Shown in pieces: positions 36,364 to 45,163 of a stretch of DNA of 64,000 nucleotides. The DNA lies in contig CAWJHE010000006.1 of the NCBI GenBank assembly GCA_963842455.1, positions 248,001 to 312,000 of the forward strand. The letters are read 5' to 3'. The stretch's first letter is position 1. Every line of letters starts with the position of its first letter. Source of the stretch: CAWJHE01 sp963842455. Lineage in GTDB: Bacteria > Chloroflexota > Anaerolineae > Anaerolineales > UBA4823. The translations under genes and the position numbers were made by a program. Under the pieces are notes generated by a model. It ran no database searches. It had not been told where the DNA came from and saw nothing but the letters and a program-made list of their open reading frames with translations.

Positions 36364-36742
36364 TTACCATCAATCCATAGCAGTATTTGCCATAATCTTT
36401 GCCTTTTTTGGATAATTTGTATGTCCTTTCAAATCATCAGGTCTGATTATACTCTGACCTGTTAGACTTCACTGGCTAATCAGTAATTAGCTTCATACAA
36501 TTTATCATCCTGGTTGGTAAGCAGCCATTATTTCATTTTGAGTAATTGACTTGATTTTTTACCCGATTGCCAAGCCAATGAATTCACCACCCATACCAAA
36601 TGGTGATATTATTCAAGCTAATTTTACCATTTAATTTTCAGCATTGTCAACCAACGATGAATTTCGTAAGATATTCTTAACCTTTCTCCGGATGTGATAA
36701 AATTTTATGCATCTCTGCAAGCCCCGTGAGGATTCCGTGACC
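36364..36742. other. Divergent intergenic region between importer 2 and the orphan ATPase pair
   Basis: AT-rich, no gene. It holds a dyad CAGGTC (36438-36443) / GACCTG (36456-36461) with a 12-nt centre that might be an operator, and on the plus strand TGTGATAAAAT (36693-36703), an extended -10-like box about 40 nt before the ATPase start. No clear -35 elements. Confidence 0.4.
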
Positions 36743-37789
36743 ATGCAAAAAAACGATAACTTGCTTGAAGTTCAAAATCTTAAGACTTTCTTTTTCACCG
36801 AAGATGGTGTTGTGAAAGCTGTTGATGGTGTCGATTTTTCCGTTAAACCTGGCGAGGTCCTGGGTTTGGTGGGTGAATCGGGCTGTGGGAAAAGCGTGAC
36901 ATCCCTCTCCATCATGCGTTTGATCAGCGCTCCAGGGAAGGTTGTGGATGGGAAGATATTCTTTGATGGCAGGGAGTTGCTAAGTTTGTCAGAAGCAGAG
37001 ATGGTGGATATGCGTGGAAACCGCATATCGATGATTTTCCAGCAACCTCAAAGTAGTTTGAACCCTGTCTTTAAAGTGGGGGATCAGGTGGCAGAGGTGC
37101 TGCGTATTCACCAGCATCTGGATAAGAAGCAAGCCTGGGAGCGGGCTGTAGAATTGCTTAAATTGGTTGGTATACCCGATTCTGAGAATAAAGCGCATGC
37201 ATATCCACATGAAATGTCCGGTGGGCAAGCCCAGCGGGTGATGATTGCGATGGCGTTGGCGCTCAACCCTCAGTTATTGATTGCCGATGAGCCCACAACG
37301 GCTTTGGATGTGACTATCCAGGCGCAAATTTTGGACTTGATGCGTGCTTTGCGTACGGAGTTAAATACGGCTGTGATCTTGATTACGCATGACCTGGGTG
37401 TGATCGCTGAAATGGCTGACAATGTAGCAGTCATGTACGCCGGCCGGATTGTAGAGCAAGCCGAAGTCACGACTCTATTTGCAAAACCTTTACATCCGTA
37501 TACACAAGGATTAATCGAATCTATTCCGATCTTGGGGAAGGTGAAGGAACGTTTGGCTGTCATTCCAGGCTCAGTGCCAAACTTGATTAACATGCCTGCG
37601 GGGTGCAGATTTGCATCGCGCTGTCCTGCTCGCCTGGAATTTGGTTTATCGATTTGTACGGAAAAAGAACCAAAATTGGTCCCCATTCAACAGGGTCATT
37701 CTGTGCGATGTTGGTTGTATTTGGACGATGAAGGTCACGATGCGCCGTTGAGCAGTGACCAGGTGATGCAAGGCAGTTTATTTTCATAG
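36743..37789 (+). CDS. Orphan DppD-type ABC ATP-binding protein
   Basis: 348 residues. Walker A GESGCGKS, Q-loop QQPQSSLNPVF, signature SGGQAQR, Walker B LLIADEP, switch ITHD, C-terminal CRFASRCPARLEFGLSIC. GTGAGG lies before ATG 36743; an ATG at 36707 is possible but adds 12 unrelated residues. Paired with the next gene but with no permease or SBP on the plus strand; it may serve importers elsewhere. Confidence 0.88.
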   Translation: MQKNDNLLEVQNLKTFFFTEDGVVKAVDGVDFSVKPGEVLGLVGESGCGKSVTSLSIMRLISAPGKVVDGKIFFDGRELLSLSEAEMVDMRGNRISMIFQQPQSSLNPVFKVGDQVAEVLRIHQHLDKKQAWERAVELLKLVGIPDSENKAHAYPHEMSGGQAQRVMIAMALALNPQLLIADEPTTALDVTIQAQILDLMRALRTELNTAVILITHDLGVIAEMADNVAVMYAGRIVEQAEVTTLFAKPLHPYTQGLIESIPILGKVKERLAVIPGSVPNLINMPAGCRFASRCPARLEFGLSICTEKEPKLVPIQQGHSVRCWLYLDDEGHDAPLSSDQVMQGSLFS

Positions 37790-37804
37790 AAGGAGACCCA
37801 TGCA

Positions 37805-38821
37805 ATGAGTGATCAACCAGCAAGCATGATGACCAAGGATAACGGAAAAACAGATCACCAGGACCTCGTGATGGTAAAGGATCTGGTCAAGTATTTCCCG
37901 GTACGTGGTGGGCTCTTTCAACAAGTCAAAGCCTGGGTGCAGGCAGTGGATAATGTGAGCTTTACAGTTAAAGAGGGAGAGACCCTGGGTCTGGTTGGCG
38001 AATCGGGTTGCGGAAAAACTACAGTGGGGCGTTCGATGTTGCGCCTGATTGAGCCAACTTCTGGAAGAGTTGAATTTGGTGGGGTGAATGTATTGGCATT
38101 AAAAGGTCAGGAGCTGAAAGCAATGCGCCGGAATATGCAAATCATCTTTCAGGACCCCTATGCTTCCCTTGATCCGAGAATTCCTGTGGGCGAATCGATT
38201 GCGGAGGGTCTGAAGATACATGGAATTGGGAACGGTCAAGAGCGTCAGGAGATTGTCATGGATACGCTCAAAAAAGTGGGTCTGGAATCTTACCATGCTC
38301 GCCGTTACCCACATGAGTTTTCTGGCGGTCAACGTCAACGGATCGGTATTGCACGGGCATTGGCGCTTCAGCCGCAGTTTATTGTGGCCGATGAGCCGGT
38401 TTCTGCCCTGGATGTTTCGATCCAATCCCAGGTATTGAATATTCTTAAAGACTTGCAGCGAGAATTCAAACTGACCTATTTGTTCATTGCACACAATTTA
38501 AGCGTTGTTGAACATATTTCGGACCGTGTGGCAGTGATGTACTTAGGAAAAGTTGTAGAAGTATCAGCTCGGGACGAATTGTTCCGCAACCCGCTGCATC
38601 CTTATACTCAGGCATTGATGTCTGCCATTCCTATTCCGGATCCAACGGTGAAACGAGAGCGCATTATCCTGCAAGGAGATGTCCCAAGCCCGCTTAATCC
38701 ACCTAAAGGCTGCCGTTTTCACCCGCGCTGCCCGGTAGCCATTGATATCTGCTCCCAACAAGAACCACTCCTGGAGGATATCAAGTCAGGTCACATGGCA
38801 GCTTGCTGGCGAGTATCCTGA
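37805..38821 (+). CDS. Orphan DppF-type ABC ATP-binding protein
   Basis: 338 residues. Walker A GESGCGKT, Q-loop QDPYASLDPRIP, signature SGGQRQR, Walker B FIVADEP, H-loop IAHN (the switch is normally HD), and C-terminal CRFHPRCPVAIDIC. 15 nt after the DppD-type gene; AGGAGA at 37791-37796 precedes the ATG. The H-loop histidine is kept. Confidence 0.9.
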   Translation: MSDQPASMMTKDNGKTDHQDLVMVKDLVKYFPVRGGLFQQVKAWVQAVDNVSFTVKEGETLGLVGESGCGKTTVGRSMLRLIEPTSGRVEFGGVNVLALKGQELKAMRRNMQIIFQDPYASLDPRIPVGESIAEGLKIHGIGNGQERQEIVMDTLKKVGLESYHARRYPHEFSGGQRQRIGIARALALQPQFIVADEPVSALDVSIQSQVLNILKDLQREFKLTYLFIAHNLSVVEHISDRVAVMYLGKVVEVSARDELFRNPLHPYTQALMSAIPIPDPTVKRERIILQGDVPSPLNPPKGCRFHPRCPVAIDICSQQEPLLEDIKSGHMAACWRVS

Positions 38822-38875
38822 TTTAAATTTTTGCAGGTTTTTTTCAAAAGTTCTGGTGTTTTCCCAGGATGCGAT

Positions 38876-39995
38876 ATGTCCCAAAGCCGGATATTAATTG
38901 TCGACGATCATCATGAAACGCGCCAGGTTCTAAAGGCTGCATTGTCTACTTTATCCCCCAGGATGGAGGTTGTGGATGTGCCATCCGGGGAAGAGGCCAT
39001 GTTGATGATTTTAATGCAGTCTTTTGATCTGCTCGTCATCGATATCCGCCTGGCCGGTATTTCGGGTTTAGAGTTGATGGCGCAGGTGAAAAAGAAAGCC
39101 CACAAACCCAAGATGGTCCTGATAACTGGGTCTACGGATAGCGAGTTGCGTGGGAAGATCATCAGTGCTGGGGCTGATGCCTTTTTTTATAAGCCGATCG
39201 AAATCCCAGAGTTTTTGAAAACGGTTCAGGAGTTGTTGGGGGAGGAAAATGAACAAATTTATGACCCCAATCTATTGGAACAGAAAAGTACAGACGAGAA
39301 CGCGGCCAAGCCTTTAACTGAACCCCAGTTTTTCTCCCAAGATTTGTCTTCGTTGGAATCTGCAGCATGGGATGATAGCCAAATAGAACTCATCATCCAG
39401 GAATGGATAGAAAAATCTGGGTTAAGTACACTGGCTTGTTTCGACGGGCAGAGTCATGTGCGTGCTCAAGCTGGAGATTGGTCTTCTGAAGAGATTTTTA
39501 GGGCGGTGGTGGAATTTATTCCCCATCTCAGGAAAATCGATTTAGAAGGGTTGCCGCCAGGTTTGGGTGATGATTTTGAGTATGGGGGTTGGTGTGTTGG
39601 AAAAAGACTTATTCTCTGGTCGGGAATAACCACAGATATCACTCCTGGTTGGTCTGGCAGAAGCAAATTATCTGGAAATTCATCCGAAAGGTGTATCTGT
39701 CTTTCAATCCATCGCTCGAAGGGTAACAGAATTCATCCGTGATGCTGAATTGGGCAAAAATCTTGATGTGGGATCTATGCATGAAAATGAACCATCCAAT
39801 CAGGAATTGAACACTGACCTGGGAGAGTTGGAGAGTTTAATAGCTGCTTCCAAGGAGAACAATTTCCCGGATGTGGATGCATTTTGGGAAGCCGCCTCCA
39901 ACCAGGTTGAATATCAAGATTTGGATCAAAAAGGCATCCCCTATGATCAAGCCCAACAACTTGGTTTAACCTCCGGTGAGGAAATCAATGAATAA
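38876..39995 (+). pseudogene. Response regulator with receiver domain and second domain, split by a 1-nt frameshift
   Basis: The receiver domain (~1-120) has ILIVDDHHE, the phosphoacceptor Asp in LLVIDIRLAGISG, the Thr/Ser in MVLITGSTD and the Lys in FFYKPIEIP. A ~150-residue second domain follows (IIQEWIEKSGLSTLACFDGQ, LILWSGITTDIT), somewhat like roadblock-type folds. Near 39644 one extra C in ACTCCTGG breaks the frame; without it the text continues LVGLAEANYLEIHPKG, RRVTEFIRDAELGKNL and an acidic tail ending at 39995. AGGA at 38866 sets ATG 38876. No kinase gene is near. Indel error or recent loss both possible. Confidence 0.75.
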
Positions 39996-40058
39996 TGGAT
40001 CATCCTATAAAGGTAGCAAATTCCTCGAAATTATCTTTAAAAAATTCAAAAAATAGGA

Positions 40059-40088
40059 TTGCCATCCTGGCTGAGACTATGTTACAAT
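40059..40088 (+). promoter_or_regulatory. Promoter for tRNA-Gln
   Basis: TTGCCA (40059-40064), 18-nt spacer, TACAAT (40083-40088) with a TG two bases upstream (extended -10). Predicted start ~40095 leaves a 47-nt leader before the tRNA. Confidence 0.6.
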
Positions 40089-40141
40089 TCTGGTCGCCCG
40101 CAAGCCTGGTATCAAAAGGGCGAAATATCAAGGTGAAATGA

Positions 40142-40212
40142 TGGGGCGTGGTGCAACGGTAGCACAGCGGACTTTGAATCCGTATATCCTGGTTCGAATC
40201 CGGGCGCCCCAG
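40142..40212 (+). tRNA. tRNA-Gln (anticodon UUG)
   Basis: Acceptor TGGGGCG (40142-40148) with CGCCCCA (40205-40211), discriminator G. The anticodon loop CTTTGAA sits between GCGGA and TCCGT, with TTG as anticodon, reading CAA. The T arm is CCTGG/TTCGAAT/CCGGG with a weaker outer pair. CC follows but CCA is not complete. Confidence 0.93.
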
Positions 40213-40270
40213 CCTTTTATCGGTTTTGGAAAGATTGGTGTTCGACAGTATTATGTCGATCTTGAATTTT

Positions 40271-40318
40271 AAGAACGAGCATCGCAACATCTGACCGGAT
40301 GTTGTGATGCTCGTTCTT
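40271..40318. terminator. Very long perfect hairpin between tRNA-Gln and glmU
   Basis: A 21-bp stem (40271-40291 with 40298-40318) containing one G-U pair and a 6-nt loop TGACCG. The ends are AAGAACGAGC and GCTCGTTCTT. The T-rich right arm and GTTCTTGTGTT after it allow terminator function for tRNA-Gln. It ends 5 nt before the glmU Shine-Dalgarno, so it could also limit glmU expression. Confidence 0.65.
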
Positions 40319-40334
40319 GTGTTGGAGGTCTTAA

Positions 40335-41687
40335 ATGAAAGTTGCATCTGTCATTTTGGCAGCTGGTCAGGGAACGAGAATGCGCTCGAAGCTTCCCAAG
40401 GTTTTACATCGCTTGGCAGGAAAACCCCTGGTTCAGTATAGCATCCAGGCCGCAACCGAAGCAACCGGCAGCAAACCCATTCTGGTGATCGGTCATGGTG
40501 CAGAGCAGATCCAGGATAGCGTGGGTAATGCAGCTTTATATACGGTCCAATCACCTCAGCTGGGTACAGGTCATGCGGTTCAGCAGGCTGAAGCTCTTTT
40601 AAGAGACCAGGTTGAGTTAGTCTTAGTGTGTTTGGCAGACATGCCATTGATCAGCTCAGCCACCTTGAAACGAATCATTAGCGTACAGGAAGCTCATTCG
40701 GGGCCGGTCAGCATGGCAACCATTTGCCTGGATGATCCGCATGGTTTTGGGAGAGTGATGCGTGATTCTTCCGGGAAGGTGACTGGCATTGTTGAAGAGG
40801 CTCAGGCCACGGAAGAACAACTGGCAATCCGCGAGTTAAATGTAAGCCTGTATTGTTTTCGAGCTGATTGGTTATGGCAAGCGCTTCAAAGGGTGCCGCT
40901 TTCACCGAAGGGAGAATATTACCTGACCGATGTGATTGGCCTGGCGGTAACGGATGGTTTAACAGTGCAGGCAGTCCAATTAGAAAATAGTGATGAAGCA
41001 ATTGGGATTAACACCCGGGTCCACCTGGCTGAAGCTGAGCTCCTCTTACGACAGCGCATCAACCGCAGCTGGATGTTAGCAGGCGTTACGATTATTGATC
41101 CAACCACCACTTATATTGAGCCGGAAGTCAGGATTGGCCAGGATACGGTCATCTGGCCGAATACCTATCTGCGGGGTAATACCAGCATCGGCAGTGGTTG
41201 TGAGCTTGGACCTGACACAGTGGTGCAGGATTCCCAAATGGGGGATGGTTGTAAAATCGTAGCATCTCATCTGGATCGTGCATTGCTGGAGGACCATGTC
41301 GATATGGGTCCTTTTGCCCACCTCAGAAAAGGAGCGCATCTGGCCAGCGGTGTGCACATGGGCAATTTTGGTGAAGTGAAAAATTCATACCTGGGACCTG
41401 GGGTTAAGATGGGTCATTTCTCCTATATTGGCGATGCTACTATTCAGCAAAATGTCAATATTGGTGCTGGCACCATTACTTGTAATTATGATGGTGAAAA
41501 GAAACATCATACGGAAATTGGAGAAGATGTGTTTATTGGGAGTGACACAATGTTAGTAGCGCCTTTGAAAATTGGCAGGGGCGCAAAGACTGGAGCAGGC
41601 TCAGTAGTTACCAGGGATGTTCCTGAATTTACCCTGGCAGTTGGTGTTCCAGCTCGCCTGATTAGAAAGTTGGATCAAAGTGGATGA
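40335..41687 (+). CDS. glmU: Bifunctional UDP-GlcNAc pyrophosphorylase / glucosamine-1-P acetyltransferase
   Basis: 450 residues, normal length. The N-terminal uridylyltransferase has LAAGQGTRMRSKLPKVLH and CLADMPLI; the C-terminal left-handed beta-helix has hexapeptide repeats and the acetyltransferase site (RKGAHLASGVHMGNFGEVKN, GAGTITCNYDG). It makes UDP-GlcNAc for cell wall and glycans. GGAGG at 40324-40328. Overlaps the next gene by 8 nt; operon glmU-CNNM-cdd. Confidence 0.96.
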   Translation: MKVASVILAAGQGTRMRSKLPKVLHRLAGKPLVQYSIQAATEATGSKPILVIGHGAEQIQDSVGNAALYTVQSPQLGTGHAVQQAEALLRDQVELVLVCLADMPLISSATLKRIISVQEAHSGPVSMATICLDDPHGFGRVMRDSSGKVTGIVEEAQATEEQLAIRELNVSLYCFRADWLWQALQRVPLSPKGEYYLTDVIGLAVTDGLTVQAVQLENSDEAIGINTRVHLAEAELLLRQRINRSWMLAGVTIIDPTTTYIEPEVRIGQDTVIWPNTYLRGNTSIGSGCELGPDTVVQDSQMGDGCKIVASHLDRALLEDHVDMGPFAHLRKGAHLASGVHMGNFGEVKNSYLGPGVKMGHFSYIGDATIQQNVNIGAGTITCNYDGEKKHHTEIGEDVFIGSDTMLVAPLKIGRGAKTGAGSVVTRDVPEFTLAVGVPARLIRKLDQSG

Positions 41688-42960
41688 GTTAATTTTTTCG
41701 ATTTTGGGTCTGGTAATCATCATTGCTTTTGATTTGGTTTTGGTCGCTTCGAGAGCGAGCTTTTTGCATGTCAACACGGCTCGTTTAATCAGTTTACGTG
41801 ACCATCTGGAACCTAACGCCTCAAAGACCTTGGCTTTGCTGCCTTTGGCTCCGCGTATGCGTGCCAGTATCAACCTGGCTTTATTGTTCAGCAGGTTTTC
41901 GATGGCGCTGTTGATTTATCATACTGCCTCAAGCAATTTGGTTCACACCTGGGTTATTCCTGTTTGGTTGCTGTTCGTTTTTATCATTTTTTGGACAGAA
42001 TGGATTGTGGAGCGCAGCGTACTTCACAACACGGAAGCCTGGTCGTTGCGGCTGACGGAATTTGTGCAGGTTCTTTCTGGGGTAACCTGGGTGCTTTTGC
42101 TTCCGCTAAATTGGCTTCGAGAGCCCACGAATTATGTGGAACCTGCCAATGTGGTTACCGAGGATGAATTGAAAACTCTGGTAGATGCTGGCCAGGAAGA
42201 AGGTATTTTTGAGCAAGGTGAACGCCAGATGATTTATTCGATTTTCCAATTGGGCGACACCCTGGCGCGAGAGATTATGGTTCCCAGAATCGATGTGCTG
42301 GCTTTGGATGTGATGACCCCATTACCCCAAGCGGTGGATGCCATGTTGGAATCTGGTTACTCGCGTGCTCCGATTTATGAAGATACAGTGGATAGAACGA
42401 TGGGTTTACTTTACACCAAGGACTTGCTTAAAGTCTGGCGGGAAGGTAATCAGGTTGGCTCATTGCGAGACCTGTTAAGACCAGCTTATTTTGTACCAGA
42501 AGCCAAGAAGGTTGATGAACTTTTGGCTGAGATGCAGAACCGCCGTGTTCACATGGCTATCGTTGTGGATGAATATGGGGGTGTAGCAGGTTTGGTCACC
42601 CTGGAAGATATTGTTGAAGAGATTGTTGGGGAAATCTTGGATGAATATGACCAGGGGGAAGAAGCCTTGTATGAGGCTAAGGGAGATGGAGAATACGTAT
42701 TTCTGGGCAGAATCGACCTGGATGATTTTAATGAAATCATGGAAAGCCATCTAGATAAGGAAGACGCTGACACACTTGGCGGTTTTATCTACAGCCAATT
42801 GGGAAGGGTACCCATGGTCGGTGAGATTTTACAGGTGGAAAATTTGGAATTGGTTGTGGAGCAAGTCAGCGCAAGGCGTATTCACAAGGTACGAGCGCAT
42901 TGGCTTCCCGCAGATAAAATAGATGAGGTAGAGGAAAATGGACGCATTGACCGATCTTGA
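41680..42960 (+). CDS. CNNM/CorC-type membrane protein with CBS domains (HlyC/CorC family)
   Basis: 426 residues, GTG start overlapping glmU. An N-terminal DUF21-like membrane domain (~1-145, three to four helices, first LIFSILGLVIIIAFDLVLVA) is followed by two CBS domains (MVPRIDVLALDVMTPLPQAVDAML and FVPEAKKVDELLAEMQNRRVHMAIVVDEYGG in outline) and a CorC_HlyC domain at the end. Family members are implicated in Mg2+ or Co2+ efflux; older labels say haemolysin. Confidence 0.88.
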   Translation: MDELIFSILGLVIIIAFDLVLVASRASFLHVNTARLISLRDHLEPNASKTLALLPLAPRMRASINLALLFSRFSMALLIYHTASSNLVHTWVIPVWLLFVFIIFWTEWIVERSVLHNTEAWSLRLTEFVQVLSGVTWVLLLPLNWLREPTNYVEPANVVTEDELKTLVDAGQEEGIFEQGERQMIYSIFQLGDTLAREIMVPRIDVLALDVMTPLPQAVDAMLESGYSRAPIYEDTVDRTMGLLYTKDLLKVWREGNQVGSLRDLLRPAYFVPEAKKVDELLAEMQNRRVHMAIVVDEYGGVAGLVTLEDIVEEIVGEILDEYDQGEEALYEAKGDGEYVFLGRIDLDDFNEIMESHLDKEDADTLGGFIYSQLGRVPMVGEILQVENLELVVEQVSARRIHKVRAHWLPADKIDEVEENGRIDRS

Positions 42961-43354
42961 GAAACAATCTTTAATCCAAGTTGCGCTAGAAGCTCGCCAA
43001 TGGGCGTATGCTCCTTATTCGAATTACCAGGTCGGCGCAGCAGTATTGACAACTTCTGGGCGGACCTATGATGGAATCAATGTTGAGAATGCAGCATACC
43101 CAAGCAGCATGTGCGCTGAGAGAGTGGCGATTTACAAGGCGGTTTCGCAGGGAGAACGGAGTTTCTCGGCGATTGCAGTAGTCACATCAAATGGCGGTTG
43201 GCCTTGCGGGGCTTGCCGGCAAGTGATGGCTGAATTTGGCCTGGATACGCGGGTAATCATTGCCGATCAAAACGGGGAAATTGTTCAAGAGACAACGGTT
43301 TCCGAGATATTACCCGGCGCATTCACGCCTGATCACCTGGAGAATCACCCATAA
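42938..43354 (+). CDS. cdd: Cytidine deaminase
   Basis: 138 residues, the short tetrameric type. Motif CAERVAIYKA supplies a zinc Cys with the catalytic Glu, and PCGACRQV the other two zinc cysteines; YAPYSNYQVGAAV is the substrate loop. It deaminates cytidine/deoxycytidine to uridine forms. Overlaps the CBS gene by 23 nt. A nucleoside-like importer starts 1.8 kb downstream, which fits salvage. Confidence 0.95.
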   Translation: MDALTDLEKQSLIQVALEARQWAYAPYSNYQVGAAVLTTSGRTYDGINVENAAYPSSMCAERVAIYKAVSQGERSFSAIAVVTSNGGWPCGACRQVMAEFGLDTRVIIADQNGEIVQETTVSEILPGAFTPDHLENHP

Positions 43355-43424
43355 ATTTTCTCTTCAGTGGGGCGGGTTTGATAAGCACACAGATGCCAAA
43401 AATGGATTGAGTATGATTATATTC

Positions 43425-44621
43425 CTACGGCGTTGGGCTGGCAGTAGCTGTAGGCAGCGAAATTAATGAGTTGACGATCCAGGCTTCTTGACCGCCTGGA
43501 ACGATGATATGCGCCCAAAGCACGCCATCAACCTCTGCGGTATCAGGCAACAAAATGACCAGTGCCTCATTTGTGAGAAAACCCAATGTGTTTCCACCTG
43601 GTTCTGAACGATAACGGACCCCGTCAGATGAATTTGCGCGCACGATAGCATATACAGGTGTTGGTGTTGGCGTTAAAGTCGCTGTGGGTGTCAGAGTCGC
43701 AGTCGATGTCAGCGTTGCGGTTGGCGTTGCCGTTGGGGGGATTGGAGTAGCTGTCCATGTGGCAGTGGCTGTAAGGGTGGGTGTTGCACTGGGAACAGGT
43801 GTTGGAATGCCCATGTCTGCCGTGAAAACTGCTCCTGCGCCGCTTGCACCAATCAAAATCACTACGCCAAGTAAGGTAATGAAACTACTAAGTGTGTATC
43901 CAAACATCGTTAACGGGCGAAAGCCCTTTAATGACAAGATAAGAACGCTGATCAAGACCCCTGCCGAGAGATGCAAAGCAAAAACAACCAATCCGTCTGG
44001 CCACAAGTGGGGTATGGAGGCGCCCAGTCCATATCCTGCCGCAGAAAGTGGCAGATAAAGCTGGTAAGCTAGGATCACGCTTGGCAGTGCTGGATGAAAT
44101 TGAGCGGATTCAATTTTCATTTTGATGATCGCCAGGCTGGTCATGATAGCGCCGATGGATAGGATTGCCAGGTGGGCCCAGGAAATTTGGGTGATGAAAC
44201 GCGCTTGGGTCAGCGCTGAAATGGGTTGGCTGCTTAAGAATGCGCCAGCTGCCCATCCACCAGCAAGGGCTAGCAGGCTACCCAAGGTCATGACAAACAG
44301 ACTTTGGAAGAAAAAGCGGGCTGATCCGGTGATGGCGCCGATCGCCAGTCCACTGAAAGGGGCCAGCATGGGCGCCAGAACTGTACCCAGGACGATGATA
44401 CCTGGATTATCCAGGTAAAGACCCACAGCCATAATAAAGGATGCCAGAACGCTCCAAAGGAAAAAATCAAAGGTGGGTGAGGCGCGTTGGACAATTTTTT
44501 CCAGCCGGTCTGCACGCTCATCTGCTTCCAGGGGAACCAATAAGCGAAAAGCTCTGCGGCGGCGGGCAGGCGGTAATTTATCAGGATCGTTGGGGAATTG
44601 TTCTGTGGTGGGCAGGTTCAT
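43425..44621 (-). CDS. DUF389 membrane protein fused to a C-terminal SH3-like domain
   Basis: 398 residues. The DUF389 part (~40-270) has about six helices (FFLWSVLASFIMAVGLYL, IIVLGTVLAPMLAPFSGLAIG, FVMTLGSLLALAGGWAAGAFL and others). A low-complexity Thr/Ala/Pro linker (~270-320) leads to a bacterial SH3-like domain (VRYRSEPGGNTLGFL ... LWAHIIVPGGQEAWIV). The SH3 part would be outside, possibly touching peptidoglycan. DUF389 function is unknown. Overlaps the HAD gene by 4 nt. Confidence 0.85.
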   Translation of the reverse strand: MNLPTTEQFPNDPDKLPPARRRRAFRLLVPLEADERADRLEKIVQRASPTFDFFLWSVLASFIMAVGLYLDNPGIIVLGTVLAPMLAPFSGLAIGAITGSARFFFQSLFVMTLGSLLALAGGWAAGAFLSSQPISALTQARFITQISWAHLAILSIGAIMTSLAIIKMKIESAQFHPALPSVILAYQLYLPLSAAGYGLGASIPHLWPDGLVVFALHLSAGVLISVLILSLKGFRPLTMFGYTLSSFITLLGVVILIGASGAGAVFTADMGIPTPVPSATPTLTATATWTATPIPPTATPTATLTSTATLTPTATLTPTPTPVYAIVRANSSDGVRYRSEPGGNTLGFLTNEALVILLPDTAEVDGVLWAHIIVPGGQEAWIVNSLISLPTATASPTP

Positions 44622-45088
44622 TTTCTTAGGGTAGCTACCAGGCGTAACGGTTTTTCAAGAAGTTCAAAAGCAGAGTAAATATCTGGGACCAAAATATCCG
44701 CTGCTAGAAGACTTTCGATGGCTGTGCCTTCTTTTGAGAGCAGACAAATACCGATGCAAGCGCTGCGAAGCATCTCGGCATCGTTAGCGCCTTGTCCAAT
44801 CGCAATCACATGTTCTGCGCCAAGCCGAGTGACATACTCTGCCTTTTGGCTGCCTTCATCGCCAGGTCGGATGCGTACCGCCTCGAGATTGAGCTGGCTA
44901 TCGATTAACTTCTGGCGTCCATGTGTATCTGCTGTGAGCAGGTGGATATTCAGCCGGTCTCGAAGCTGGCGAATGCTTTTTGAAACACCATCCAATAAGT
45001 TGCCGTCTACAGCCAGCGTACCATTGACGTCACTGACCAGGTGTTCTAGTTGGATTAGCCCTCTTCCTGGAATATTGAGTTCTATCAT
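44618..45088 (-). CDS. Small HAD-superfamily protein ('soluble P-type ATPase' like, COG4087 type)
   Basis: 156 residues. HAD motif I is DVNGTLA, as I recall normal for this small family rather than DxDGT; motif II LLTADTHG; motif III/IV IAIGQGANDAEML. It has no cap or membrane domain. Likely a phosphatase or phosphotransferase, substrate unknown. First gene of a two-gene unit with the DUF389 fusion, divergent from the BMP lipoprotein. Confidence 0.8.
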   Translation of the reverse strand: MIELNIPGRGLIQLEHLVSDVNGTLAVDGNLLDGVSKSIRQLRDRLNIHLLTADTHGRQKLIDSQLNLEAVRIRPGDEGSQKAEYVTRLGAEHVIAIGQGANDAEMLRSACIGICLLSKEGTAIESLLAADILVPDIYSAFELLEKPLRLVATLRK

Positions 45089-45163
45089 AGAGCTATTATA
45101 ACCCTTGCAACTCTAGTAAAATAGACAGTAATTTGCAGTTGCCGAATCATTGGAGAGTTTGAA

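Noticed and set aside
43690..43800. Tandem repeat
   Set aside because: It encodes the Thr/Ala/Pro linker of the DUF389-SH3 protein; ordinary low complexity.
44618..45088. Loss of HAD general acid (DVN instead of DxD)
   Set aside because: From memory DxNGT is normal for this small soluble HAD family.
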